Assembly: GCF_900113765.1 (NCBI RefSeq)
Contig: NZ_FOQO01000004.1
Location: forward strand, 310,001 to 374,000
Direction: 5' to 3'
DNA: 64,000 nt
Origin: Parapedobacter indicus
GTDB lineage: Bacteria; Bacteroidota; Bacteroidia; Sphingobacteriales; Sphingobacteriaceae
Position 1 is the stretch's first letter, and each line of letters starts with the position of its first letter. The notes beneath the pieces are model-generated. The model worked only from the letters and a program-made list of their open reading frames with translations. It did no database searches and was not told the origin of the DNA. This document shows positions 34,721 to 44,289 of this stretch, piece after piece. The translations under genes and the position numbers were made by a program.

Positions 34721-35704
34721 ATGAAAATATTTGTTACCCGAGCATTACCCGAGATCATTAAACAGTCGTTGGCGAACGAGGGCCATATCGTTTCTGAATG
34801 GACCGAAAAACGGGACCTTTCACCCGCCGAGTTGACTGATTATAGCCTAGCTAATGATGCGCTATTCAGCATAGGCAAAAATCAAATCGACAAACATTTT
34901 TTAACAGCATGTTCTCACCTCCGCGTCATTGCCCTGTGCAGCGTAGGCTATGATCATGTGGATGTCGATGAAGCTACCAAATTTGGTATTCCCATCGGCA
35001 ACACACCTGGAGTCCTCAGCAAGGCAACAGCAGATACAGCCTTTCTATTGATACAGAATGTGGCCCGAAAAGCCATTTATAATCATAAGGAAATTCTGCG
35101 GGGCAATTGGGGATTCTTCGATCCAATGGCCAATCTGGGCATCGAATTACACGGCAAAACCTTGGGGATCTATGGATTGGGACGCATTGGCTTTGAATTG
35201 GCTCGGAGTTGTCGCTATGCCTTTGACATGCCCGTCATCTATTATAACCGCAGCCATAACGAACGTGCGGAGCATGAATTAAATGCACGCCGGGTATCTT
35301 TCGATGAGCTGTTGCAGCAAAGCGATGTGCTTAGTGTACATGCCAATCTCAGTGAAGAGACGGAAGGTATCTTCGACCGTCATGCTTTTTCAAAAATGAA
35401 AGCTTCTTCCATCTTCATCAATACTGCCAGAGGTGCCATCCATAACGAGACCGATCTCCAGTTGGCGCTCGAAGAAGGTCAGATTTGGGGTGCAGGTCTG
35501 GACGTAACGCATCCCGAACCCATGGCGCCCGGTAATCCATTGCTGGCGATGCCCACTGTGGCCATATTACCGCACATTGGATCAGCGACCATCGAAACGC
35601 GGATGAAAATGATGCAGCTAACAGTAGAAAACATACTTGCGGGCCTAAATGGTCAACGCTTACCCTATTGCGTCAATCCAAAGGTATACGGAGTGGAGCA
35701 CTGA
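34721..35704 (+). CDS. D-2-hydroxyacid dehydrogenase (glyoxylate/hydroxypyruvate reductase-like)
   Basis: This 327-residue NAD(P)-dependent enzyme reduces 2-keto acids. The nucleotide loop GLGRIG sits at residues 152-157; the catalytic arginine is in NTARGAIHNE and the catalytic histidine in LPHIGSAT. The ATG at 34721 matches relatives; the frame from 34625 would read through pyrF's control region. The motif SVGYDHVDVDEA is typical of the glyoxylate-reductase branch, though substrate cannot be proven. A TATATTTA box sits just upstream (34700-34707). Confidence 0.88.
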   Translation: MKIFVTRALPEIIKQSLANEGHIVSEWTEKRDLSPAELTDYSLANDALFSIGKNQIDKHFLTACSHLRVIALCSVGYDHVDVDEATKFGIPIGNTPGVLSKATADTAFLLIQNVARKAIYNHKEILRGNWGFFDPMANLGIELHGKTLGIYGLGRIGFELARSCRYAFDMPVIYYNRSHNERAEHELNARRVSFDELLQQSDVLSVHANLSEETEGIFDRHAFSKMKASSIFINTARGAIHNETDLQLALEEGQIWGAGLDVTHPEPMAPGNPLLAMPTVAILPHIGSATIETRMKMMQLTVENILAGLNGQRLPYCVNPKVYGVEH

Positions 35705-35709
35705 TCCGG

Positions 35710-36306
35710 TTATTCCGCGGCGATCAATTGATTGATAAATGCGGCCACTTCCGGCCGACTGTAATCCGCCATTCCTTCGTGCTTCGCTGCAATCTGCCCC
35801 TTTTTGTCTAGAATCAGGGTGGTGGGAATCGCGTTGCCCAACCAACCGGCTGGAATCTCTCCCGAAACGACATGTACCGGAAGCCCCAGTTTCTTGCTGT
35901 CCATAAACTGTTTGGATTTGTCATATTGGCCATCCACATCTACGATTGCAAAAACAACAGCTTCATTGTCCTTAAACTGTTGGTACAGTTTATCAATGGA
36001 AGGCAATTCCGCAATACAGGGAGGACACCAGGTAGCCCAGAAATTAATGAACACTACCTTACCCGTCTGGTTGGCCACGTCAATGGGGTTTCCCTTGCCA
36101 TCACTGACAAACATGGGTGGCTTACCAATGGTTCCCGCCGACACGGCAGGAGAATCTTGTACAGGATGTTCCAGATCCGGCTTGAAAAGACCGATCTTCA
36201 TTAATCCTCTGCTCACCCAGGCCTTCATGTCCGGACTGAAAAGCATAGCCACGACAAATGCACCCAAAATAACCGTAATAATCGTCGAAATTTTAATTTT
36301 CTTCAT
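35710..36306 (-). CDS. TlpA-like thiol-disulfide oxidoreductase
   Basis: This 198-residue membrane-anchored thioredoxin has one N-terminal helix (about residues 8-22), a short linker, then a thioredoxin fold with W-C94-P-P-C97. PPC between the cysteines resembles TlpA/ResA proteins, which act in the periplasm in cytochrome c maturation or general thiol reduction. IPTTLILDKKGQI is the cis-proline region. It sits on the strand opposite the dehydrogenase and is followed downstream by none of the haem maturation genes. Confidence 0.88.
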   Translation of the reverse strand: MKKIKISTIITVILGAFVVAMLFSPDMKAWVSRGLMKIGLFKPDLEHPVQDSPAVSAGTIGKPPMFVSDGKGNPIDVANQTGKVVFINFWATWCPPCIAELPSIDKLYQQFKDNEAVVFAIVDVDGQYDKSKQFMDSKKLGLPVHVVSGEIPAGWLGNAIPTTLILDKKGQIAAKHEGMADYSRPEVAAFINQLIAAE

Positions 36307-36316
36307 ACCAAACAGT

Positions 36317-37222
36317 TTATAATTCTCCCTCCACCCCTAACCCAAATAAAGCGAAATCATATCGTACCGGGTCATCTGCATCTAGCTTACGCAGGTTTTC
36401 TGTCAATTCACAGGCTGTTTTCCAATCGGACTGCTTCCGCCGGATCAACCCAAGTTTTCTCGCCACGCGCTCCACGTGGACGTCACAAGGGCAGATTAAT
36501 TGCGATGGCACCATCCGCCGCCACAGTCCAAAGTCCACTCCTCTATCATCACGCCGTACCATCCAGCGTAAAAACATCGTTAACCGCTTGCAGGCAGAAT
36601 TTTGCAAAGGGGAACTGACGTGCTTCCGCGTACGCAAAGGTGCATCCGGCAGGGTGAAAAAATAATTCCGGAAATAATTCAATGCCTGTTCTATGGTAAA
36701 ATTGGATTGCCCCAGATTGCCCAACATGCATGCCGAGGAAGCATAGGTACCGGCGTCCGGAAAAGACGTATATGACGCTGCGTACTCCATCCTGAATTCG
36801 GCGTTGGCAGCCGCCGGCGGTAGAAAAGCATCTTCCAGCGAATCGTATCGCATATAATGCGCCCGGAAAAAGCTGACGAAATAAAGCAGGTCCGTATCGT
36901 TGAACGTGCGGTGCTTGAAGCCCAACAACTGTTTCAAATCTCCTTCCCGATGGTTCCTGACGAAATCAAAAGGCTTGTCATCCATGCGTGCAAGCAATTC
37001 TGTGCATTTATTGATGATCGTCTTCCGCTGCCCCCAAGCCAGTACGGCCGCAAAAAATGCTGCAATCTCCCGGTCCTGCCTATCTGCAAACCGGTGAGGA
37101 ATACAAATCGGATCGTTTTCAATAAACCCTGGCCGATTATATTCATCGACCTTGCGGTCCAGAAAGCCCTTAATGCCATCCTGCCGATCAGTGAGAATCC
37201 GTTCAATCTGTGTCATCCGCAT
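36317..37222 (-). CDS. TIGR02757 family protein
   Basis: This 301-residue conserved protein is found widely in Bacteroidota and some other phyla and has no settled role. Recognisable segments are YNRPGFIENDPICIPHRF at the N-terminus, the middle FAAVLAWGQRKTIINKC and LICPCDVHVERVARKLGL near the C-terminus. The last two lend it a resemblance to helix-hairpin-helix DNA glycosylases, but I see no proven catalytic residue. It starts 8 nt after the gamma-synthase stop and ends 10 nt before the TlpA gene, within a minus-strand run. Confidence 0.85.
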   Translation of the reverse strand: MRMTQIERILTDRQDGIKGFLDRKVDEYNRPGFIENDPICIPHRFADRQDREIAAFFAAVLAWGQRKTIINKCTELLARMDDKPFDFVRNHREGDLKQLLGFKHRTFNDTDLLYFVSFFRAHYMRYDSLEDAFLPPAAANAEFRMEYAASYTSFPDAGTYASSACMLGNLGQSNFTIEQALNYFRNYFFTLPDAPLRTRKHVSSPLQNSACKRLTMFLRWMVRRDDRGVDFGLWRRMVPSQLICPCDVHVERVARKLGLIRRKQSDWKTACELTENLRKLDADDPVRYDFALFGLGVEGEL

Positions 37223-37230
37223 CCCATCAC

Positions 37231-38376
37231 CTAACCAAGTGCCTGCTCCAGGTCGGCTAGCAAGTCATCGATATCTTCGACCCCCACACTGATGCGAATC
37301 AGGTTATCTACCACACCTACCTTTTCCCGCACTTCCCGGGGAATGGAGCCGTGGGTCATCGTCGCCGGATGATTGATCAGCGATTCCACACCGCCAAGGG
37401 ATTCAGCCAGTGTGAACACTTTAAATGAAGCCGCCACATTAAATGTATCTTCGAGTGATGCGCCCTTCAATACGATGGATACCATTCCGCCGAAATCGCG
37501 CATCTGTTTTCGGGCAATGTTATGCCCTGGATGCGTTTCAAAACCAGGCCAATAAATCGTTTCGATACGGGGATGATCTTTTAAATATTCAGCTACCCTT
37601 CTGCCGTTCTCGCAATGCGCCTTCATCCGCAGGTGTAGGGTTTTGATACCCCGCAATACCAGAAAACTGTCCTGTGGACCCGGAGTACCCCCGCAGGCAT
37701 TGTAGTAAAAAAATAACTGATCGTACAACGCCTTGTCGTTCATGACCAACGCACCCATCACCACGTCTGAGTGGCCACCGATATATTTAGTCACGGAGTG
37801 CATCACGATATCCGCACCCAAATCCAATGGATTTTGCAGATAAGGAGAAGCAAACGTATTGTCCACCGCAAAAAGTACTCCTGTATGCTTTGCCACCTGC
37901 CCGATTGCTTCGATATCCGCGAGCTTCAATGTCGGATTCGTAGGGGTTTCCACCCAGATCAGGCGGGTTGCAGGAGATATCTTTTCAGCGATCCGATCCG
38001 GTTCTGACGTATCAACAAAATGAAACTTGATGCCGTAGTGTTCAAAAACCTTCGTAAAAATCCGGTACGACCCACCATACAAATCGTCACCGGTAATTAC
38101 TTCATCGCCGGGTCTCAATAATTTCAGTACGGTCTCCGTAGCCGCCATACCGCTGGAAAAAGCCAGCCCATATTTTCCATTTTCCAAAGCAGCCAGGCAA
38201 TCTTCCAATGCTTTGCGAGTGGGATTGGTGCCGCGCGAATACTCATAGCCCTTATGGTTGCCCGGTGCAGCTTGTTGGTAGGTGGATGTTTGATAGATCG
38301 GCGTCATTACCGCTCCCGTAGTCGGGTCGGCCTGTTGCCCAGCATGAATAGCTTTCGTCGCAAATTTATATCCCAT
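37231..38376 (-). CDS. Cystathionine gamma-synthase / gamma-lyase family, PLP enzyme
   Basis: This is a 381-residue PLP enzyme. The Schiff-base Lys197 lies in [13 protein letters not shown], and SSGMAATE and TNPTRKALE are family signatures. It joins or cleaves cystathionine in methionine/cysteine metabolism; the direction (MetB, MetC or lyase) cannot be decided from sequence alone. Its stop lies 8 nt before the next minus-strand gene. Confidence 0.9.
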   Translation of the reverse strand: MGYKFATKAIHAGQQADPTTGAVMTPIYQTSTYQQAAPGNHKGYEYSRGTNPTRKALEDCLAALENGKYGLAFSSGMAATETVLKLLRPGDEVITGDDLYGGSYRIFTKVFEHYGIKFHFVDTSEPDRIAEKISPATRLIWVETPTNPTLKLADIEAIGQVAKHTGVLFAVDNTFASPYLQNPLDLGADIVMHSVTKYIGGHSDVVMGALVMNDKALYDQLFFYYNACGGTPGPQDSFLVLRGIKTLHLRMKAHCENGRRVAEYLKDHPRIETIYWPGFETHPGHNIARKQMRDFGGMVSIVLKGASLEDTFNVAASFKVFTLAESLGGVESLINHPATMTHGSIPREVREKVGVVDNLIRISVGVEDIDDLLADLEQALG

Positions 38377-38427
38377 GATAGTCAGGTAATTTAATAAGGA
38401 AATGTCGTAAAGTTATGAAATCCTCTC

Positions 38428-39216
38428 CTAAAACTGAAGTGGTGAGCGGTAAACAAACGAATAATCCAAATCTGCCATCAATCGTTTGGGCGATACCATT
38501 TTGGTAGTTTGATCGGTGGCTGTAAACGAAGCTGGCAGGCCGTATCCATATTTGGCAGCAGACGCCGTGATGACGTCCTTTTTCAGCGGGTGTTCAGGAC
38601 AAACCACGTTGTATGTCTTACTCTGAACTTCCTTTTCCATCATCAGCCGGATAATTGCGTAAATATCTTCCACATGCACAAAATTGGCTGTTTGGTAGCC
38701 AATTTCGCAAACTTTGTCAACAAAATACTTAGCTAGGGTCCGTTCAAAACCAAACAACCCTCCCAGCCGTAAAACGTTCAATTTGGAAAAAGCTGAGCGC
38801 AGCATAGACTCCCCCGTCCATAGTTTTTGGTCCAGTTCATCCGCTGCAAAGGTATCTTCAACGATCACCCCACTCACTTTCGGGTAAATGCCCACTGAGC
38901 CAAAAAACAGTAACTGTCCGAAAGATAAATTCCTCAAAAACGAAACGAGTCGTTCGAAACGGATTGTCACCGTTTCAAACGCATCTTTATGAGTAATGGG
39001 TATACTGATGATAACGACATCAAATGTGGTTTCATTCAAATGCCCAACGGCATCGTCGCGATCAAAATCAACTACATACGATCGAAGCCCTATGAAGTCC
39101 AGTTCCAGCGCTTTTTTAGGTGTCCTGCAAGTTGCCCATATGCGATGCCCTTCGTCCCGCAGGCAAGATGCCACGTAAGTGCCTACCCATCCACATCCCA
39201 CGATGAGTACCTTCAT
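38428..39216 (-). CDS. NAD-dependent epimerase/dehydratase-like SDR protein
   Basis: This 262-residue extended-type Rossmann protein starts MKVLIVGCGWVGTYVAS, a GxGxxG NAD(P) loop. LLFFGSVGIYP holds the serine and tyrosine region seen in SDRs, but the usual YxxxK is not plain, so the activity is uncertain. Similar small proteins act on nucleotide sugars or as putative nucleoside-diphosphate-sugar epimerases. It lies between proS and the gamma-synthase on the minus strand. Confidence 0.8.
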   Translation of the reverse strand: MKVLIVGCGWVGTYVASCLRDEGHRIWATCRTPKKALELDFIGLRSYVVDFDRDDAVGHLNETTFDVVIISIPITHKDAFETVTIRFERLVSFLRNLSFGQLLFFGSVGIYPKVSGVIVEDTFAADELDQKLWTGESMLRSAFSKLNVLRLGGLFGFERTLAKYFVDKVCEIGYQTANFVHVEDIYAIIRLMMEKEVQSKTYNVVCPEHPLKKDVITASAAKYGYGLPASFTATDQTTKMVSPKRLMADLDYSFVYRSPLQF

Positions 39217-39238
39217 CTGCTTTCCTCGTACTATTTAG

Positions 39239-40711
39239 TTAATAAGCTCGTGCAAACAGTACTCGCTGTATAGACGGCTTTCCCGTACGGATACACGCAC
39301 CCTGTTCGAAAGGATTGTCCAGCGGTATACACCGAATGGTTGCTTTCGTTTCCTCCTTAATCAACCGTTCAGTCTCCGCAGTTCCATCCCAATGGGCCGA
39401 GATAAAGCCCCCTTTTTCCTCAAGCACTTGTTTAAACTCTTCGTAGCTGTCTACCCTTATCGTGTTAGCTTCCTGGAATACCGCTGCCTTCTGATAGATT
39501 TGCTGCTGGATATCCGTTAACAACAGTTCGATCCGGTCTGCTAATCCGACCTGAGATACGGTTTCTTTCGTTTGGGTATCGCGGCGTGCAATCTCTACCG
39601 TTCCATGCTGCATATCCCGGGTACCTACTGCAATACGGACGGGCACCCCTTTCAACTCCCACTCGGCAAATTTGAATCCCGGACGTTGGGTATCACGATC
39701 GTCGTACTTAACGGAAATACCTTTCGACTTCAGTTCGCCGATCAGCGTATCGGCTAAGTCTCCAATTGCCGTACGTTCATCCTCTGTCTTAAAAATCGGA
39801 ATGATAACCACCTGAATCGGAGCTAATTTCGGGGGCAACACCAATCCTTGATCATCGGAATGCGCCATAATCAATGCCCCCATTAACCGTGTAGATACAC
39901 CCCAAGAGGTTGCCCAAACATAGTCAAGTTTCCCATCCTTTGCCGTAAATTTAACATCGAAGGCCTTCGCAAAATTCTGTCCTAGGAAATGTGATGTTCC
40001 GGCTTGAAGCGCCTTCCCGTCTTGCATAAGCGCCTCAATGCACAGGGTATCTAACGCACCCGCAAATCGCTCATTTTCTGTCTTACGACCACGCACCACC
40101 GGCAACGCCAGCCAATTCTCCGCAAAATCGGCATAAACGGCCAACATTTGTTGGGCTTCTGCAATCGCTTCTTTTTTCGTCGCATGCGCCGTATGGCCCT
40201 CTTGCCACAGAAATTCTGCCGTGCGCAAAAATAAGCGGGTTCGCATCTCCCAGCGTACTACATTGGCCCATTGATTTACCAAAATAGGCAAATCTCTATA
40301 AGACTCAATCCACCCTTTATAGGTATTCCAGATTATCGTTTCGGACGTAGGCCTTACGATGAGCTCTTCTTCCAATTTTGCCTCTTCATCAACCACAATA
40401 TTACCCGTTCCATCGTTCTTCAACCGATAATGAGTAACCACCGCACATTCCGTTGCAAAGCCTTCCACGTGGGATGCCTCTTTTGAAAAGAACGATTTGG
40501 GGATAAACAACGGAAAATACGCGTTGCTATGGCCGGTATCCTTGAACATTTTATCCAACGCAGCCTGCATTTTCTCCCAAATGGCATACCCATAAGGTTT
40601 GATCACCATACAACCCCGTACTGCCGAATGCTCCGCAAGGTCAGCTTTCACAACCAATTCATTGTACCACTGGGAATAATCTGTTTCACGGCTTGTAATT
40701 CCTTTGCTCAT
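39239..40711 (-). CDS. proS: Prolyl-tRNA synthetase, archaeal/eukaryotic-type (ProS type 3)
   Basis: This 490-residue cytoplasmic enzyme charges tRNA-Pro. It lacks the editing insertion of enterobacterial Pro[23 protein letters not shown] and [15 protein letters not shown] are the standard beginning of the short type 3 form. The class II motifs ([26 protein letters not shown]) are in order, and the zinc-binding-like C-terminal module ends [10 protein letters not shown]. Bacteroidota commonly carry this type. Confidence 0.96.
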   Translation of the reverse strand: MSKGITSRETDYSQWYNELVVKADLAEHSAVRGCMVIKPYGYAIWEKMQAALDKMFKDTGHSNAYFPLFIPKSFFSKEASHVEGFATECAVVTHYRLKNDGTGNIVVDEEAKLEEELIVRPTSETIIWNTYKGWIESYRDLPILVNQWANVVRWEMRTRLFLRTAEFLWQEGHTAHATKKEAIAEAQQMLAVYADFAENWLALPVVRGRKTENERFAGALDTLCIEALMQDGKALQAGTSHFLGQNFAKAFDVKFTAKDGKLDYVWATSWGVSTRLMGALIMAHSDDQGLVLPPKLAPIQVVIIPIFKTEDERTAIGDLADTLIGELKSKGISVKYDDRDTQRPGFKFAEWELKGVPVRIAVGTRDMQHGTVEIARRDTQTKETVSQVGLADRIELLLTDIQQQIYQKAAVFQEANTIRVDSYEEFKQVLEEKGGFISAHWDGTAETERLIKEETKATIRCIPLDNPFEQGACIRTGKPSIQRVLFARAY

Positions 40712-40773
40712 AGTTGATCGTCGATAAAATTAGTATAACATTTGCGATTGGATACGTATTGATATTTGTCCAG

Positions 40774-40781
40774 CAAAGGTA
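40774..40781 (-). promoter_or_regulatory. -7 box for proS
   Basis: TACCTTTG (40781-40774, minus), which would give a leader of about 57 nt before proS. A -33 TTG is not found at the usual spacing. Confidence 0.5.
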
Positions 40782-40895
40782 GGTGGTTTTAGCAAATTAC
40801 CGAATAAAAAATTGTATAGCACAATTAAACCAAACGTTCAAAAAAGCGTCTATACAAGAAAGCGTTGGGTTTAGCCAGACGAAAGGACAGTTAAG

Positions 40896-42035
40896 ATGAA
40901 AAGCAATAGATTAATAGTCAGTACAGTAGCTGTAGGAAGCATTTTGTTTCTGGGGTCATGTAGCACCTCAAGGCAGACAGCTTTCCGCGACGACGTCTAT
41001 AATAATCAAGCCCGGGCGGTGGAAGAAAGCTACCAAAGCCCGGATTATTATTACGATGAGGAAACAGCTCCAGACGAGCAATATTCAGACGAAGGCTATT
41101 ATGCCGACCAATATACGGATGAAGCCTATGCAGGCGACTACTATTCAGACGAATATAGCGACAGCGAATATGCCAACCGGATAAACCGGTTTTATTACAA
41201 TTCTCCGGGTATGAGCTATTACGATCCATGGTTTGACCCTTGGTATGGATTCAATTCATGGTACAACCCCGGCTGGGGTTGGGGTAGTGCCTGGAGCCTT
41301 GGTTTTGGCTGGGGTGGCTGGGGTCTCGGTTGGGGCAGCAGTTGGTATAATCCTTACTATAGTCCTTACTATGGCGGCTATTGGGGTTGGGGATCACCTT
41401 ATTACGGTGGTGGCTTCGGAGGCCCCTATGCCTACAACCGTTGGGGTTGGGGCGGATGGGGTGGTTACTACCCGGGTACTATTATTGTAGACAATCGTAC
41501 AAGAGGTGTTCGATCTGCGTCGCGCTCTCGCATGGATGTAAGAACCGGCCGCTCAAGTCGGTCAGCAGGCACGACGCGTACTGCATCCCGGACAGCGATA
41601 AGCCGTGACGCAAACGGCCGTATTTCTACACGTTCCGTGGCAACTCGTGGTACTGCAGGTAGTACACGCACATCTGTGACACGCGGCAATACCGGCACCC
41701 GTACAAGGGAAGCAATTCGACCAAGCAGCACGTCTCGTAGACCCAGTGGAGAAGCTGTTAGACCGGGAAGCTCAAGGCAGCCATCGAATGGCGTCAGGCC
41801 ATCGTCCTCACGACGCCCATCCGGCAGCAGCGCCCGTCCCGCACGCCCGTCAAGCTCACGACCCAGTGCAGCACCGTCTCGCCCCTCACGGCCAAGCAGC
41901 GTAGCACCCCGCTCATCGGGAAGTAGTTCCCGCGGCTCCGTATCGCCACCATCCCGTTCCTCTGGTTCGTCATCCGGAAGCAGCAGTCGTGGAAGCAGCG
42001 GCGGAAGTAGCCGTGGCGGCGGAAGAGGCAGATAA
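40896..42035 (+). CDS. Three-zone Trp/Gly/Tyr-rich lipoprotein
   Basis: This 379-residue protein starts with a lipoprotein signal (LFLGSC, Cys22). The mature chain divides into three parts of very different composition: an acidic Tyr/Asp/Glu zone (about residues 45-95), a zone rich in Trp, Gly and Tyr (about 105-190, with GWGWGSAW and YYGGYWGWG type repeats), and a strongly basic Arg/Ser/Thr zone rich in SSRRPSG-like repeats (about 200-379). No enzyme domain is visible. It is probably a surface or periplasmic structural protein. It lies 80 nt before an OmpP1-type barrel gene. Confidence 0.72.
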   Translation: MKSNRLIVSTVAVGSILFLGSCSTSRQTAFRDDVYNNQARAVEESYQSPDYYYDEETAPDEQYSDEGYYADQYTDEAYAGDYYSDEYSDSEYANRINRFYYNSPGMSYYDPWFDPWYGFNSWYNPGWGWGSAWSLGFGWGGWGLGWGSSWYNPYYSPYYGGYWGWGSPYYGGGFGGPYAYNRWGWGGWGGYYPGTIIVDNRTRGVRSASRSRMDVRTGRSSRSAGTTRTASRTAISRDANGRISTRSVATRGTAGSTRTSVTRGNTGTRTREAIRPSSTSRRPSGEAVRPGSSRQPSNGVRPSSSRRPSGSSARPARPSSSRPSAAPSRPSRPSSVAPRSSGSSSRGSVSPPSRSSGSSSGSSSRGSSGGSSRGGGRGR

Positions 42036-42114
42036 CAAAATTCAATTGACAGGTCAGCTTCAGTCTGTAAGGCAGATTGGCTGACCTTCTTCATAAACTA
42101 CACGTTAACTACAT

Positions 42115-43659
42115 ATGACAAAATCAGCGTATATACCCCTTTCCTTGTTGTTATTAAGTTGCTCACTTACATACGTTAAAGCCCAGTCACTTGATGAATT
42201 TCTCCGGTTTACTCAGCCCGAGCAGGGCGCATCCGCCCGTTTTAAAGCATTGGGCAATGCGCAAACAGCGCTCGGAGGCGACCTAAGTTCCATTTCCGGC
42301 AATCCCGCTGGTCTCGGCTTTTTCAGCCAATCAGACATTGGCCTCTCGTTTGATTTCAGCAGTGACATGAACAAAGCGCTATACTTCGGCACAAACAGCA
42401 AAAACAATGTCGATAAATTAGGGATAAATCAAGCTGCAGCGGTATTCCACATTCCTATGCGGAAGGCACAGGGCAGCAACCTTTCATCCGGTTGGTTAAA
42501 TTTCAACATTGGCATTGGATACCACCGCACGAACAACTTCAATTCCACCATGGGCTTTACGGGCGTAAATAATGAAAGCAGTTATAGTGATTTTATGGTG
42601 TTGGAAGATGGATTCCTAGCGGGGGATATTGGTTGGCAATTTGGTATGGTCGATGAAAATGCTGCAGGTGAGTTAGTACCCATGACTACACTTGATAACT
42701 TACAAACCGCCTTTTATCGAGAGGAGGGCCATCAATCCGAAACAAACCTTTCCTTCGGTGCAAACTATGGAAACAAATTTTACATTGGTGCAAGCATTGG
42801 CTTCACACGGGTCAATTACCGGATGAATCGACTGTTCACCGAAGAAGGCAGTATCGAAAATTATGGTTATATTTTTTCCCAGAATCCGAATAGCCGATTT
42901 GTAAACCCAGCTACGGATGGCTATGACACCTATAATCCGTTACTTGAATCTGATTTTGTATTCGATGACGAGTCTTGGTCAAATACCTCCGGAAACGGTG
43001 TCAATGCAAAACTCGGAGTAATTTTTAAACCTGTCCCTCAATTAAACATTGGCGTTACGGCTATGACCCCGACTTGGTATAATCTTACAAATGACTACAA
43101 GGACTATTTCGGCATAACCAATTACCTAACAGATGGAACAGACAATTCGGACGAAAGCCCCAGCGATCCCGTTTATTACGATTATAATTTGCGGACCCCG
43201 TATAAACTTAGCGCAGGATTGGCTTATATCTTCGAAGCTGGCGGCCTACTGAGCGCAGATATTGACTACGTCGACTATGCGAGCATGTCCATGTCATCGT
43301 CCGACGCGTCCTACGATCAGGATTTTAACGACGGGATTGCCGATACCTATACCAACGCTGTCAATGTAAGGGTAGGTGGTGAATACATGATTGCTCCCCA
43401 ATTCATGGTGCGAGCTGGATACGGATATATGGGAAGTCCCTACAGCGATGAAAGTATCGATTACAGCGGACAAACCGTTTCCGGTGGGCTTGGATATCGG
43501 ATCAACAACGTATATGTTGATCTGACTTACCAGAATTTCCAGCGAAGCTACAACATGATTCCTTACTTGTTGGATGATGCAGCAGGTCAATACAGCCCCG
43601 TTGTGGAGGTGAAAAACCAACGGCACAACGTATTGTTGTCAGTGGGCCTTAAATTTTGA
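42115..43659 (+). CDS. OmpP1/FadL-type outer-membrane protein
   Basis: This 514-residue protein has a signal peptide (LLLLSCSLTYVKAQ) and the FadL-type hatch sequence TALGGDLSSISGNPAGLGFF near the mature N-terminus, followed by many amphipathic strands. The C-terminus LLSVGLKF ends in Phe as in barrels. Such proteins let hydrophobic molecules cross the outer membrane; the cargo is unknown. A convergent terminator follows. Confidence 0.87.
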   Translation: MTKSAYIPLSLLLLSCSLTYVKAQSLDEFLRFTQPEQGASARFKALGNAQTALGGDLSSISGNPAGLGFFSQSDIGLSFDFSSDMNKALYFGTNSKNNVDKLGINQAAAVFHIPMRKAQGSNLSSGWLNFNIGIGYHRTNNFNSTMGFTGVNNESSYSDFMVLEDGFLAGDIGWQFGMVDENAAGELVPMTTLDNLQTAFYREEGHQSETNLSFGANYGNKFYIGASIGFTRVNYRMNRLFTEEGSIENYGYIFSQNPNSRFVNPATDGYDTYNPLLESDFVFDDESWSNTSGNGVNAKLGVIFKPVPQLNIGVTAMTPTWYNLTNDYKDYFGITNYLTDGTDNSDESPSDPVYYDYNLRTPYKLSAGLAYIFEAGGLLSADIDYVDYASMSMSSSDASYDQDFNDGIADTYTNAVNVRVGGEYMIAPQFMVRAGYGYMGSPYSDESIDYSGQTVSGGLGYRINNVYVDLTYQNFQRSYNMIPYLLDDAAGQYSPVVEVKNQRHNVLLSVGLKF

Positions 43660-43690
43660 AATTGACTTTTTGAAACATCAGGTACTAAAA

Positions 43691-43729
43691 CAAAATGGGT
43701 AGCAGTGTTAAACACTACTACCCATTTTG
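43691..43729. terminator. Bidirectional terminator between OmpP1-type gene and dps
   Basis: A 12-bp perfect outer stem (CAAAATGGGTAG, 43691-43702, with 43718-43729) encloses a further 6-bp stem separated by a C/A mismatch, with T-rich ends on both strands. Confidence 0.88.
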
Positions 43730-43750
43730 TTTTTATAACCTAAAGAAATA

Positions 43751-44230
43751 CTAAGCTTTATTCACAAATGCACGCAACATCCAATTCTGTTTCTCGTTAA
43801 ATTGCATAAACGCATTGATCATATCATTAGTCCCTTCATCCTCTGCTTCGGAAGTAATCTCGAGCAGATCCCGCTGCATGGCAATCAGCGCCTCCAGGTC
43901 CTCAATAATAGCCTTTACCATATCGATATCTTTCATACCAATTGTGTCTACCTCGTTGATTTCCGAATGTGATACGTAATCTTTAAACGTACTGAAAGGA
44001 GACTTTCCCAATGTCAAAATGCGTTCCGCCAACTCGTCGATGGTGGTCAATGCGTTGGTATAGAGCTCTTCAAATTTGGCATGCAAGGTAAAGAAATGAT
44101 TTCCCCGTACGTTCCAATGGCATCCTCTCAGCTTTTGGTAATGAATATGATAGTTCGCTAACAAGTCATTTAAGTGATCAACAACAGGTCTTAATTTTTT
44201 TTCTTCTAAACTGATTACTTTTGGGTTCAT
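43751..44230 (-). CDS. dps: Dps-family ferritin-like DNA protection protein
   Basis: This 159-residue protein stores iron and protects DNA under starvation and peroxide stress. Ferroxidase ligands at the expected spacing are His38, His50, Asp65 and Glu69 (HWNVRGNHFF..., IDELAERI). I chose the ATG at 44230 over 44254 because relatives begin here. A lysine-rich N-terminal tail for DNA contact is short. It appears to be a single-gene unit with its own terminator. Confidence 0.92.
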   Translation of the reverse strand: MNPKVISLEEKKLRPVVDHLNDLLANYHIHYQKLRGCHWNVRGNHFFTLHAKFEELYTNALTTIDELAERILTLGKSPFSTFKDYVSHSEINEVDTIGMKDIDMVKAIIEDLEALIAMQRDLLEITSEAEDEGTNDMINAFMQFNEKQNWMLRAFVNKA

Positions 44231-44289
44231 GATATTCGATTTTAATACAACCATAAAACAGTTAAAGCTATAAAAAGTTTATCGCAGCA

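Noticed and set aside
41233-41480. Repeated GGTTGGGG and TATGG blocks that look like tandem DNA repeats
   Set aside because: They encode the Trp/Gly/Tyr-rich zone and vary in step with codons; there is no spacer pattern like a CRISPR array.
41468-42094. 208-codon minus-strand frame rich in Leu, Arg, Pro and Asp
   Set aside because: It is the antisense of the Arg/Ser-rich tail of the lipoprotein at 40896; the repeat structure of that tail explains the open frame.
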